Shown in pieces: positions 18,879 through 27,569 of a stretch of 64,000 nt of DNA. The stretch's first letter is position 1, and the number at the start of each line of letters is the position of its first letter. The position numbers were made by a program, and so were the translations under genes. This stretch comes from Alphaproteobacteria bacterium (lineage in GTDB: Bacteria; Pseudomonadota; Alphaproteobacteria; Micropepsales; Micropepsaceae), in assembly GCA_947475445.1 (NCBI GenBank), contig CANJLC010000002.1:124001-188000 (forward strand), written 5' to 3'. The notes beneath the pieces were generated by a model. It had not been told where the DNA came from. It saw only the letters and a program-made list of their open reading frames with translations, and did not search any database.

Positions 18879-20216
18879 ATGGGCATGGCGAGCCACGATA
18901 TCGGCATCATCGGTCTTGGTTATGTGGGACTGACCCTGGGGACCGCCCTTGCCGATGTCGGCATGAAGGTGATCGGCCTGGAAAAGCGCGCCGAAGTCGT
19001 GGAACTGATCAATCGCGGCAAGGCCCATTTCCAGGAGCGCGGCCTTGACGACATCCTGGCGCTGGCGGTGAGCCGCGGCAAGCTGGAAGCGCGCACCGAA
19101 TTCCTGCCAGCCGATGTCTCGGATTGCTATGTCATTACCGTGGGCACGCCGCTGGACAAGAATGGCATTGTCCGGCTCGACATGATCGAGAACGCCACGC
19201 GCCAGGTGGCCGCCGCGATGCCGGAAAACGCCCTCATCATCCTGCGCTCGACCGTGAAGGTCGGGACTGCGCGCAACGTCGTCGCCCCCATCCTGACGGC
19301 GTCGGGCAAGAAATATCAGCTGGCCATGTGTCCCGAGCGGACCCTGGAAGGCAACGCCATGACCGAACTGCGCAAGCTGCCGCAGATTGTCGGCGCCGAT
19401 GACGAAGCCACGCGCGAACGCGCCGCCCGTCTGTTCCATCGCCTGACGGCGCAGGTGCTTACCGTTTCCTCGCTGGAGACCGCCGAAATCATCAAGTTGG
19501 CCGACAACACCTATCGCGACGTCAGCTTTGCCTTCGGCAACGAGATAGCCCGCCTCTGCGACGCGGTGGGCGTGAGCGCACATGAAGTGATTTCCACCGG
19601 CAAGCTGGGCTATTCACGCACGAATATCGCCATTCCCGGCCTGGTGGGCGGGCCGTGCCTGAGCAAGGACCCGCATATTCTCTGTCAGAGCGGCGAGGCG
19701 TATGGATTGGAACTGGATATCAGCCGCGCCTCGCGCGTGGTCAATGAGCGCCAGCCGATGGAAACAGCGCAGTTCATTTCCGCCGAGCTGGACCGGCGTT
19801 CCGCACCCGCTGATGCGGTCGTCACATTCCTGGGCCTGGCCTTCAAGGGTGTTCCGGAGACCGATGATTTGCGCGGGGCCATGTCGCTCAGCGTCATCGA
19901 CGCCATCAAGGCCCTGCGCCCCAAGGCCAGGCTGCGCGCCCACGACCCCGTGATCCGGCCCGCTGATATCGCGGCGCTCGGTCTGGGGCTTGAAGTCTGC
20001 GAGGATGTACTGGCCGCCATTGCCGGCACGCATTGCGCCATCATCACCAACAACCATCCCTATTTTTCGTCCCTGGGATTTTCCACCATCACCAGCAAGC
20101 TGGCGCCCCGCGGCTTCGTCTATGACTATTGGGGCCATTTCAGCGACGTGGATGTTGCGGGGCCTGAGACAAATTATTTCGCGGTCGGCAGCGTTCGCAG
20201 GAGACCCAAGGAATGA
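18879..20216 (+). CDS. Nucleotide-sugar dehydrogenase (WecC-like UDP-ManNAc dehydrogenase family)
   Basis: 445 residues. GIIGLGYVGLTLG (residues 9-21) binds NAD; ILRSTVKVGT (121-130) and GGPCLSKDP (258-266) mark the UDP-glucose/UDP-ManNAc dehydrogenase family, with Cys260 as the catalytic nucleophile. The enzyme oxidises an NDP-hexose(amine) at C6 to the uronic acid in two NAD-dependent steps. It is closer in motif spacing to WecC than to the TviB-like enzyme at 36457 or Ugd at 42024, so the window holds three different dehydrogenases. The ATG at 18879 has AGGAT six bases before. It overlaps the next gene by 4 nt (ATGA). Confidence 0.8.
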   Translation: MGMASHDIGIIGLGYVGLTLGTALADVGMKVIGLEKRAEVVELINRGKAHFQERGLDDILALAVSRGKLEARTEFLPADVSDCYVITVGTPLDKNGIVRLDMIENATRQVAAAMPENALIILRSTVKVGTARNVVAPILTASGKKYQLAMCPERTLEGNAMTELRKLPQIVGADDEATRERAARLFHRLTAQVLTVSSLETAEIIKLADNTYRDVSFAFGNEIARLCDAVGVSAHEVISTGKLGYSRTNIAIPGLVGGPCLSKDPHILCQSGEAYGLELDISRASRVVNERQPMETAQFISAELDRRSAPADAVVTFLGLAFKGVPETDDLRGAMSLSVIDAIKALRPKARLRAHDPVIRPADIAALGLGLEVCEDVLAAIAGTHCAIITNNHPYFSSLGFSTITSKLAPRGFVYDYWGHFSDVDVAGPETNYFAVGSVRRRPKE

Positions 20217-21193
20217 AGGCGCTTGTGACCGGCGGCGGCGGCTTTATCGGCGCCTATCTCGTGCGCCGGCTGGTGGCGGATGGCTGGCAGGTCAGCGTCG
20301 TCGACAATCTGGCGCGCGGGCGTGTTTCGCGCCTGGCCGATGTTATTCAGGACGTGGACTGGCGCCAGGCCGATGTGCGGGATGCTGATGTTATCGCCAA
20401 TGCCGCGCGCGGCGCGGAGGTGATTTTCCACCTGGCGGCGGTCAATGGCACCGAGAATTTCTACAACCATCCCGAATTGGTGCTGGATGTAGGCCTGCGC
20501 GGCGCCCTGGCGGTGATGGAGGGCGGCAAGCGCGCCGGCGTTCCGGACATGGTGATTGCCTCGTCGGCGGAAGTTTATCAGACGCCGCCGGTCGTGCCGA
20601 CTGACGAAAGTGTTCCGCTGATGCTGCCGGACTCGCTGAACCCGCGCTATTCCTATGGCGGATCAAAGATTGTCAGCGAATTGATCGCCTTCAATTACTG
20701 CCGCGAGCATTACCGCAAGGTCCAGGCTTTCCGGCCGCACAATGTTTACGGGCCGGACATGGGCTGGAAGCACGTCCTGCCGCAATTCATCATGCGTGCA
20801 AAAGAACTGGTCGAGAAGCACAAGACCGGCCCGGTGCCCTTTCCTATCCAGGGTGACGGCAGCGAGACACGCGCCTTCTGCTATGTCGACGATATCGTGG
20901 ACGGCATTCTTGCGATGCAGGCGCGTGGCGCCCACCGCAATGTCTACCATATCGGCAATTCGGAAATGGTTTCGATCGCGCATCTGGTGCAGCAGGTCGG
21001 CAGCGTTTTCGGTCGCCAATTCGAGATCGTGCGTTCTGCCCTGGCGCAGGGCGGCACGCCGGTGCGCTGTCCCGATATCGGCAAGATGGCGGCGCTGGGC
21101 TATGCCCCCAAGGTTGCGCTGGCCGAAGGCGTCCGCCGCACCGCAGACTGGTATGTCGTCAATCCGCAAGCCACGGACAACGCGCTGCTCTAG
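20213..21193 (+). CDS. NAD-dependent epimerase/dehydratase (nucleotide-sugar)
   Basis: 326 residues; MKALVTGGGGFIGAYLV is the Rossmann start, and DNLARGR follows as the acidic NAD ribose-binding strand. IASSAEVYQ near residue 115 and YSYGGSKIVSE near 145 give the catalytic Ser/Thr and Tyr-xxx-Lys. FRPHNVYGPDMGW resembles UDP-sugar 4-epimerases. It is coupled to the dehydrogenase before it (ATGA overlap), so it may epimerise the uronic acid product, but this is inference. Its TAG stop shares a CTAG palindrome with the TAG of the convergent YjbH gene, leaving no intergenic space. Confidence 0.8.
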   Translation: MKALVTGGGGFIGAYLVRRLVADGWQVSVVDNLARGRVSRLADVIQDVDWRQADVRDADVIANAARGAEVIFHLAAVNGTENFYNHPELVLDVGLRGALAVMEGGKRAGVPDMVIASSAEVYQTPPVVPTDESVPLMLPDSLNPRYSYGGSKIVSELIAFNYCREHYRKVQAFRPHNVYGPDMGWKHVLPQFIMRAKELVEKHKTGPVPFPIQGDGSETRAFCYVDDIVDGILAMQARGAHRNVYHIGNSEMVSIAHLVQQVGSVFGRQFEIVRSALAQGGTPVRCPDIGKMAALGYAPKVALAEGVRRTADWYVVNPQATDNALL

Positions 21194-23685
21194 GGCACCA
21201 CGATGTCGCCGGTGCGCAGGACTTCGCCATAGGAGCTGCGGCGCAGCTGGGCATAAAGCGAGGCATCGCCCTGCAGGCGCTGGCCGCCATCGCGCTGAAG
21301 CGGCCGGATGATGGTGTACACTTCCGCCAGACTGTTGACCGGAAGGGTCCAGCTCAACGGTATGCGGATCATGAAACCCTTGTCGAAGCTGCCTTCGCCG
21401 AACTGGGCGGCGGTGATGTTGGTCTTTGTGGCGAAGACGCCGATCTCGACGCCGGTTGCGAAGCGGCGTTTGACCTCGAAGGTGACGCCGCGGTCGCCCG
21501 CTAGGTATTGACCAGCGCGCAGCGAGAAGTCCAAGCCATACCAGGGCGAGGCATAATAGACCGCGACATGGCTGGTGAAGGCCCGATAGGGCTGGAAGCC
21601 GAAAAGCCGGTCGAATTTGCGCCGCTGCACTTCGTACATGTCCACCCCCAGCGCCCAGCGCTGATCCAGGGGCTGCCACAGCACTTCGCCGCCGATGCCG
21701 CCGAACATACTTTCCAGGTAACCCGCCCGCACCCTGGCGAAGACATCGGGCGCCAAGCGGAAGTGATATTGCGCGTCCAGCTCGCCAATACCGTTCTTGC
21801 CGGTGCTGAAATATGTGGTCCAGTCGGTCCGCACATGCGGCAGCACACTGTCGGACAAGCGCGTTACGCCGAAATTGTCGTAGATGCTTGCTTCGACTTC
21901 GCCCGCGATTGACAGGCCCGGGGCCACCTCCAGCACACCTTCAACGCCGGCGAGGAGCTGGACGGCGAAGGGATTATCGGGATCGAACAGTTCCTGGCGA
22001 AATTGGGGGAATACAAGCCAGGAGAAGTTAGGATAGCTGTCGCGCCCCGACAGTGCCAGGACAGGATTTTGCAGCGGCGCGCGAAGGATGCGGTTGCCGG
22101 TCTCCACCAAACTGTAGCGGCCATCCTGGGTGATGGCGCGTTCGGTCGGGCTACGCAATATATCGAATTCGTTGGTGACGTCACCGCCAGCCGTGACGAC
22201 CATGCGGAATTTTTCGATTTCCGGCGGAGCATCGTTCGACAGCACGCGCACCAGCCGGTCTATCGCGTACTTTTCATTCTCGTAGCGGGTGTTGCTGTAA
22301 TAGACCAGCGCTTCGCCATCCATCAGCGAAATGGCCTGGATCTGAATCTGCTGCTTGGCGGCATCGGCGCGGATCATCTCGATTACATTTTTCGTATTGC
22401 GAGCCGACGGAGCAGACGCGTCGATGGTTGAAAGTGATTGCGGCGCCAATGTGAGGCCGGCGGCGCCAGTCGTGACGGCATACTGCATCCGGGCCGGTAC
22501 GGCGCAGCGCTGGTTCTGGCCCGGGCTGCGGACGTCTACGACGTCAATCGCCACGGCATAGCGCGCCGCAAGCTGCGCCGCCGCCTGGCAGGAGGATTGC
22601 ACATTGCCATCCTTGACCTGCACTTGCATGGCATGACCGCTCACCGCCACATCCGTCAATCCGCCATTCCAAAGCGCATCCACCAGCGCGTTGCGGTTTT
22701 CGCGAGAGACGTTTATGCGCGCGGCGGAACCATTGCGTTGGTCGAGCAAATTGTTCAGCGCCTGCAGCTGTTCGCGTTCGCTGCGTACATGGATTGGAAC
22801 CGGGGTCGGACCGACGCGGACAGGGAAGGGATCGTCGCCGGGATTGAGCTTGAATGTAATGCTGGCGTTGATGCTGTCGCCATAGATCCAGTTCAGCCCC
22901 AGCGTGGCGACGTCGAACGCGTTGTAGGAAAGACCAAAATTATACTGGTTGCGCGGGGTGAAGCTGCGGCCATATTCCAGCGTATAGGCGTCGCTGCTGT
23001 ATTCAGCGACAAAGTTGAGGTTCTTGACAGGGGTGCGCCACGTGAAGCCGCCGAAAATGGCGGCGGGGCCATGGAAATATTGCGTGTTGGTCTGGCCCTG
23101 GTGCGCGTCATAGACGCGGTTGTCGAAACTCTTGACCAGCAGACCAAGCGGATTGCGGAAAGCGCCCGCAGTGGCGTTACGGCCCCAGCCCAGCCCGATG
23201 GTGGCGTCAATCGGGCCGAACTGCTTGCTGGCGACAAGATATTCGCCGCTGTAGACGCCGGTGCCCACCAGATCGTTGACGCCCACTGCGATGTCGGGAA
23301 ACAGGTCGCTTTCCTGCAGAAGCCGAAGCTTGGCTGAAAAGGCGCGGTCCCAGTAAACCGGATAGAGGGGGTCAAACCTGGCCAGCCCGGTATAGACAAA
23401 TCCGCCTTCCAGCCAGGGCGTGACCTGGAATACGAAATTGTAATGTTGGGTGTTCTTTTGGTAGCTGGCCTGGGTCACCAGCGTGCCGTCATCCGCCATT
23501 CGGGCGGAAGGTATGTCGATAAGGCCCAGGGTGCCGTAATTGTTGCGGATCTCGGCCGTGGCTTCGGTTTGGCCTTGGGCCGCGCCGGTTATAGCCCGCA
23601 CAATAGCAGAACTGATCAGGAGTGCGGTGCAGTATCTCCTTACGCGAGAAGCCCGCTTTGTTTCGGTCGCCCCACCGCTTTGCAC
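21190..23685 (-). CDS. YjbH/GfcD-like outer-membrane polysaccharide protein
   Basis: 831 residues. A signal peptide (basic RVRRY, then a hydrophobic stretch ending near residue 39) precedes NNYGTLGLIDIPSARMADDGTL, the characteristic start of YjbH proteins. The rest is rich in alternating aromatic/polar strands ending in a likely beta-barrel at the C-terminus. In Escherichia coli YjbH belongs to the yjbEFGH exopolysaccharide operon and its relative GfcD to group 4 capsule export; the role is thought to be outer-membrane secretion. Homologues of YjbE (27216) and YjbF (27570) are nearby, and a Wza-like gene is divergent 145 bases away. It shares its stop codon region (CTAG) with the epimerase gene. 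Confidence 0.8.
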   Translation of the reverse strand: MQSGGATETKRASRVRRYCTALLISSAIVRAITGAAQGQTEATAEIRNNYGTLGLIDIPSARMADDGTLVTQASYQKNTQHYNFVFQVTPWLEGGFVYTGLARFDPLYPVYWDRAFSAKLRLLQESDLFPDIAVGVNDLVGTGVYSGEYLVASKQFGPIDATIGLGWGRNATAGAFRNPLGLLVKSFDNRVYDAHQGQTNTQYFHGPAAIFGGFTWRTPVKNLNFVAEYSSDAYTLEYGRSFTPRNQYNFGLSYNAFDVATLGLNWIYGDSINASITFKLNPGDDPFPVRVGPTPVPIHVRSEREQLQALNNLLDQRNGSAARINVSRENRNALVDALWNGGLTDVAVSGHAMQVQVKDGNVQSSCQAAAQLAARYAVAIDVVDVRSPGQNQRCAVPARMQYAVTTGAAGLTLAPQSLSTIDASAPSARNTKNVIEMIRADAAKQQIQIQAISLMDGEALVYYSNTRYENEKYAIDRLVRVLSNDAPPEIEKFRMVVTAGGDVTNEFDILRSPTERAITQDGRYSLVETGNRILRAPLQNPVLALSGRDSYPNFSWLVFPQFRQELFDPDNPFAVQLLAGVEGVLEVAPGLSIAGEVEASIYDNFGVTRLSDSVLPHVRTDWTTYFSTGKNGIGELDAQYHFRLAPDVFARVRAGYLESMFGGIGGEVLWQPLDQRWALGVDMYEVQRRKFDRLFGFQPYRAFTSHVAVYYASPWYGLDFSLRAGQYLAGDRGVTFEVKRRFATGVEIGVFATKTNITAAQFGEGSFDKGFMIRIPLSWTLPVNSLAEVYTIIRPLQRDGGQRLQGDASLYAQLRRSSYGEVLRTGDIVVP

Positions 23686-23830
23686 TGCATTTAGACCCTG
23701 GATGTGACCCGAGCCTTTTCTGTTGCCTTTCGACTAACCAATTGCAAGAAAATTCTTTTTTTGTTACTTGCCTTCCCCGGCCCATGCTAGACGGGGCCTG
23801 TCGAAGCCATCAAACTGCCTTGAGGGGCAA

Positions 23831-26800
23831 ATGTCGAAAATTGCTGAGGTTCGGACTGGATCGCGCACGCGCCGCAGGCTTGTGGGATTTTGCCTGTTTT
23901 TGGCCCCGGTCCTGGGCCTGTTTTCGATTCCCGGCAGTGCCCAACCGGTCGACACCGCAGTCTTCCTGCAGCAGTTGCAGCAACAAACGTCGCAAGGCGG
24001 TTTTGGTGGCTCGAGCAATTCGCAAGCCCCGGCCAGCCCGGATGCCGGCACGGTTCAGCCGGCAACTTTGTCCTCTCAGAGGCCGCTGCCGTCCTCCCGC
24101 CTAGAACAGATCCTGTCGGGACGGGCCGGCGCGAAGCTGCAGCAATTTGGCTATGACCAGCTTGGTCAGGGCCGCGCCGTCGCCGTGCCGCAAACCGGCG
24201 CGGTACAGGACGATTACATTCTGGGACGCGGTGACGAACTTCTGGTTTCCGCACGCGGACAGGAAAATGCCGAACTGCGCGCCATCGTCGATAGCAACGG
24301 CCAGGTTGTCTTGCCGCGCCTCAATCCCATTCCGGCCGCAGGCCGGCGGTTCGCGGATTTCCGCGCAGATGTGCAGACCGCGGTGCGCCGCTCCTTCGTT
24401 GCCACCACGGCCTTTGTTTCCGTTTCCAAGGTACGTCAGGTCACTGTGCAGGTCTCGGGTGAAGTCAATGTTCCGGGCCAGCGCATCCTTCCGGGCCTGA
24501 CATCTGCGGTGGACGCGCTGGTGCTTTCCGGCGGCGTAAAGAAAACGGGTTCGCTGCGCAGCGTGCGCGTCCAGCGCGGTAGCAGGACCTTCAACATTGA
24601 CCTCTACAGCGTGCTTACCAACCAGGGCGCGGCCAGCAACTTCCAGCTCACGGACGGCGACCGCATTCTGGTACCGCCGCTGGGCAAGACTGTTGCCGTA
24701 AGCGGCCTGGTGCGCCAGCCCGGCATTTTTGAATTGCCGCCCGGCGCCTCCAGCATAACGGCGCGCAACCTGCTTTCGCTTGCCGGCGGGTTCGAAGTGC
24801 GCGGCAATTACCGTCTCTCGGCTCTGCGCGTTGCGGCCAATGGCGCGTCCCAGATGACTGCGCTGGCCAACGACGGCGCCAGCATCGGTGACAGCGAAAT
24901 CCTGTTTGTCCAGCTTGGCGCCAGCCAGAGCGTCAATGCCGCCACTTTGTCGGGCGGTGCGGCGCTGGCGGGGCAATATCCCATCACGCCGGCCACCAAG
25001 TTGTCGGACTTCCTGAAATCGCCGGGCGCCCTTCCGCCCGCGCCTTACACGCTGTTCGGCCTTATCGCGCGCAAGGATCCGCGCACCCTGCTGCGCACGC
25101 TCCTGCCCTTCACGCCGGTGGCGGTGCTGAACGGCAGTGAAGACCAGGCACTGCAGAGCGAAGATATTATCCGCGTGTTTTCGGTGAACGAGGCACGGCT
25201 GCTGACCAATACCGTGCGGCTCTATGTCCAGCGCCAGGCGAGCGAGCAGGCCGCGATCCGCAATCCGCTGGGGCAGGATGCTCCGCCTCTGGGCAATGAC
25301 GCATCGGCATCTGCTACTGGTAATCTTGCCGAATTCCAGCGCGGCGTCATTGCCGACCTGGCTGAGCAGGTCGACCCCGTTACACAGCAGGCCCAGCGCA
25401 ATTTCCAGCGCGGCGTCATTGCCGACCTGGCTGAGCAGGTCGACCCCGTTACACAGCAGGCCCAGCGCAATCCCAACACCGCTGCTACCAACCCCAACGC
25501 CGCGCCCAACCAAGCCTTCACGCCGCCCTTCCCCGGCCAGGCATTTCCCGGCCAGGCATTTCCCGGCCAGGCCTTTCCGGGCCAAGCCTTCCCAGGCCAG
25601 GATCAAGCCGCCGCCGAGAAATTTGCCATCCAAAATGGGACATTCGCGCCTAACGGGTCGGTTGGCGGCACCGGGACGAATTCCACCGGCTTTGTTCCTC
25701 AGCGCCCGCCCGCACTCAACTTCGAAGAAGCCGATGCCAGCCTTGGGCAGGTCGCGACCAATCGCGACATCGGCAATTTTGGCGACCTGGCGCGCCAGCT
25801 CGGAATTGACCAGCTGGTACTGGTGAATTTCCTCATGGATCACCAGGCCACGCTTAATGGCGCGGTCGGCGGTCCTGGCTCCTTCTTTATCGGCCCCAGT
25901 GTGCCACTGCAGGACTTGGTGCAGGCCGCAGGCGGCACCACCAACTGGGCCGATGAAAGCGGCGTCGAGCTGATCTCCACGGCCGTGGACACGCAGACGG
26001 GCCGTTCATCCACCCGTCGCACGCAATTGCCGCTGCGCCAGGGCATGCTGGCGAGCTATGTCGTGCATCCCGGCGACCAATTCCGCTTCAACCAGGTCTT
26101 CACCGACAGCGGCCTTGGCACCGCCACGGTGCAGGGTGAAGTGCGCTTCACCGGCAGTTACCAAATCACCCGCGGCGAGCATCTCTCCGACCTGCTGGCG
26201 CGCGCCGGCGGCCTGACCAACACCGCCTATCCCTATGGCACCGTGTTCCTGCGCAAATCCGCTGCCGCTACGGAACATGAAGGCTATATCCGCGCTGCCA
26301 AGGAAATTGAGGAAGGCCTGGTCGTGGCCATGACCCGCATCGGCAATGACAAGATCGATCCCGGCACCTTTGGCTCCCTGCAGGTCTTTGTAAACGAGCT
26401 GCGCAATCAGAAGGCCGTGGGCCGTATCGCCATCGCCGCGGACCCGTCCGTGCTGGCGACAAGGCCAGAGCTGGATCCGCTGCTGGAACCGGGTGACGTG
26501 GTCTACATCCCGCAGCGCCCCAGCACCATCACGGTTCTGGGCCAAGTGATGCTGCCCGGCAGCCTGCCCTACCGGTCGGGCAATACGCTGAGTGATTACA
26601 TCCAGCAGTCTGGCGGCTATGGCTCGAGCGCCGATGCTTCCAACACGTTTATCGTGTTTCCGGATGGCTCGGCGCGAAAGATTCAGAGTTCCTGGTTGAG
26701 CTTCGACACGGTCAACCTGCCGCCGGGAAGCGCGGTGGTTGTGCCGCGTGACGTGACGCCGCTCAACACCCGTCAGCTGATCATGGATGTCACCGGAATC

Positions 26801-26851
26801 TTCAGCCAGCTGGCTGTCACCGTGGCATCCCTGGCAGTGATCTCGCGCTAG
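23831..26851 (+). CDS. Multi-SLBB polysaccharide export protein (Wza/OtnA-like)
   Basis: 1006 residues from the ATG at 23831, which has GAGGGG before it; the frame is open from 23768. A signal peptide (basic RTRRR, hydrophobic core, ending ..SAQ near residue 38) is followed by a low-complexity stretch, a polysaccharide-export domain (DDYILGRGDELLVSARGQ, about residues 118-135), then SLBB-like domains near residues 205-260, 275-320, 745-820 and 885-950. A C-terminal hydrophobic helix resembles the membrane helix of Wza. No lipobox was seen. About 1.5 to 2.5 times longer than usual Wza proteins (360-600), it has extra repeated linker sequence at 25334-25603. It would form the periplasm/outer-membrane export channel for the glycan. 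Confidence 0.85.
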   Translation: MSKIAEVRTGSRTRRRLVGFCLFLAPVLGLFSIPGSAQPVDTAVFLQQLQQQTSQGGFGGSSNSQAPASPDAGTVQPATLSSQRPLPSSRLEQILSGRAGAKLQQFGYDQLGQGRAVAVPQTGAVQDDYILGRGDELLVSARGQENAELRAIVDSNGQVVLPRLNPIPAAGRRFADFRADVQTAVRRSFVATTAFVSVSKVRQVTVQVSGEVNVPGQRILPGLTSAVDALVLSGGVKKTGSLRSVRVQRGSRTFNIDLYSVLTNQGAASNFQLTDGDRILVPPLGKTVAVSGLVRQPGIFELPPGASSITARNLLSLAGGFEVRGNYRLSALRVAANGASQMTALANDGASIGDSEILFVQLGASQSVNAATLSGGAALAGQYPITPATKLSDFLKSPGALPPAPYTLFGLIARKDPRTLLRTLLPFTPVAVLNGSEDQALQSEDIIRVFSVNEARLLTNTVRLYVQRQASEQAAIRNPLGQDAPPLGNDASASATGNLAEFQRGVIADLAEQVDPVTQQAQRNFQRGVIADLAEQVDPVTQQAQRNPNTAATNPNAAPNQAFTPPFPGQAFPGQAFPGQAFPGQAFPGQDQAAAEKFAIQNGTFAPNGSVGGTGTNSTGFVPQRPPALNFEEADASLGQVATNRDIGNFGDLARQLGIDQLVLVNFLMDHQATLNGAVGGPGSFFIGPSVPLQDLVQAAGGTTNWADESGVELISTAVDTQTGRSSTRRTQLPLRQGMLASYVVHPGDQFRFNQVFTDSGLGTATVQGEVRFTGSYQITRGEHLSDLLARAGGLTNTAYPYGTVFLRKSAAATEHEGYIRAAKEIEEGLVVAMTRIGNDKIDPGTFGSLQVFVNELRNQKAVGRIAIAADPSVLATRPELDPLLEPGDVVYIPQRPSTITVLGQVMLPGSLPYRSGNTLSDYIQQSGGYGSSADASNTFIVFPDGSARKIQSSWLSFDTVNLPPGSAVVVPRDVTPLNTRQLIMDVTGIFSQLAVTVASLAVISR
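25334..25471 (+). repeat. Perfect 69-bp tandem duplication (2 copies) inside the export gene
   Basis: Two identical 69-base units (25334-25402 and 25403-25471) lie head to tail and in frame, each encoding 23 residues beginning FQRGVIADLAEQ. I compared them base by base and found no difference, including at third codon positions, so the duplication is recent. They sit in the low-complexity linker between the first and second groups of SLBB domains. Confidence 0.95.
25529..25603 (+). repeat. Five 15-bp repeats encoding FPGQA-type pentapeptides
   Basis: Five consecutive in-frame 15-base units at 25529-25603 encode FPGQA four times and then FPGQD. Third-position changes (cag/caa, ccc/ccg/cca) show these are older or less homogeneous than the 69-bp repeat just upstream. 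They add a flexible proline-rich linker to the export protein. Confidence 0.9.
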
Positions 26852-27215
26852 CCAGGCAGAATCGCGGCAGTTGGTCGCCGCTGCGCTGGCGGCGGGAAGG
26901 TTAACTGAAGCTTTCGGAGCGGGGGCGGGTACAGGACCGTACGATCTCTTTGAAGCCATATGACATAATGTCATCTCTAAATTATATTGAGATAAGGCCT
27001 GATTTCATTGAGGAAATCGGCATTGCGGGGGTAGGCCGAAAACGGAGAAATCAAATGATGAAGATTTCATCCGCCTCAAAATCTGGGCTGTACATTGGTA
27101 ACTTTCTGAGCTACATTGCACTGCAATAGGGGGCGTTGAATGGAACCCGGATTGACAGTTCCGTTCAAGGCTGCGAGATTAATACAACAAATTGACATCT
27201 AAAGGAGCACTTCCA
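26852..27215 (+). promoter_or_regulatory. AT-rich regulatory region upstream of the YjbE-like gene
   Basis: This 364-base gap is clearly richer in A+T than its surroundings. It holds a perfect inverted repeat ATGACAT-A-ATGTCAT at 26960-26974, followed by a second imperfect arrangement (ATCTC ... GAGAT, 26973-26993) around a TATATT run. Nearer the gene there is TTGACA at 27152-27157 with GAGATT 17 bases later (weak sigma70-type match), and overlapping it GGAAC (27142-27146) and CGTT (27162-27165) separated by 15 bases, one less than the usual EcfG spacing. An AAAGGAG ribosome-binding site is at 27201-27206. The true promoter is not proven. Confidence 0.4.
27055..27129 (+). CDS. Possible 24-residue small ORF upstream of the YjbE-like gene
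   Basis: An ATG at 27055 preceded by GGAGA (six bases away) opens a frame of 24 codons, ending in TAG at 27127-27129. The peptide starts MMKISSASKSGLYIG and is moderately hydrophobic. It could be a leader peptide, a small membrane-associated peptide or chance. Support is only the good ribosome-binding site and its place inside the control region. Confidence 0.25.
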   Translation: MMKISSASKSGLYIGNFLSYIALQ

Positions 27216-27482
27216 ATGCGGACTTTTGTTGCGGCGACGATGGCGGCGACCATTATTGCATCAAGCGCCTTTGCTGCGGCGGATGTTGGCACTCTCCCGG
27301 CTGGCAAGCCCGCTGGCGTGAAGAAGGCCCAGGGCACCGAAGACAACACCGTTTGGTGGTTGGTCGGTCTCGGCGTTGCTGCTGGCGGTATCGCTCTGAT
27401 TGCTTCTGGCGACAGCGACGCTACGACTGTGGGTGGTACTGTGACCGGCACGACCGTCACCACGACCACCTCCTCGAAGTAA
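27216..27482 (+). CDS. YjbE/GfcA-like small secreted Thr-rich protein
   Basis: 88 residues from the ATG at 27216 with a strong AAAGGAG site; an upstream start at 27192 lacks one. A signal peptide ends ..SSAFAA near residue 21. It is followed by a short polar stretch, a glycine/alanine-rich hydrophobic segment (WWLVGLGVAAGGIALIA, about 45-61), a GDSDATT stretch and a threonine-rich tail ending TTTTSSK. This order, signal peptide, Gly/Ala hydrophobic segment, then poly-Thr tail, matches E. coli YjbE and GfcA, whose functions are poorly known but which are encoded with YjbF-YjbH. Match is by composition and order, not strong identity. A terminator follows directly, so it is transcribed alone. 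Confidence 0.65.
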   Translation: MRTFVAATMAATIIASSAFAAADVGTLPAGKPAGVKKAQGTEDNTVWWLVGLGVAAGGIALIASGDSDATTVGGTVTGTTVTTTTSSK

Positions 27483-27503
27483 GTCACTTCGACTGTAGAG
27501 TTT

Positions 27504-27535
27504 AAAAACCCCGGAGAGAAGTCTCCGGGGTTTTT
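27504..27535. terminator. Bidirectional intrinsic terminator
   Basis: A perfect 14-base-pair stem (27504-27517 with 27522-27535) with a GAAG loop lies between the YjbE-like gene (+) and the YjbF-like gene (-). T-runs occur after the stem on the plus strand (TTTTTCTTTT), and the complementary run of A before it provides one on the minus strand, so it can stop both transcripts. Confidence 0.9.
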
Positions 27536-27569
27536 CTTTTGCCTGCTCGATATCGGCCGTGACGCGGGA

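Noticed and set aside
23742-23770. TTGCAA-N17-TACTTG ahead of the export gene
   Set aside because: Both boxes are weak and the gap has other A/T runs; too uncertain to list.
24101-25843. 580-codon minus-strand frame
   Set aside because: It lies inside the multi-SLBB export gene; the repeats seen in it mirror the plus-strand repeats.
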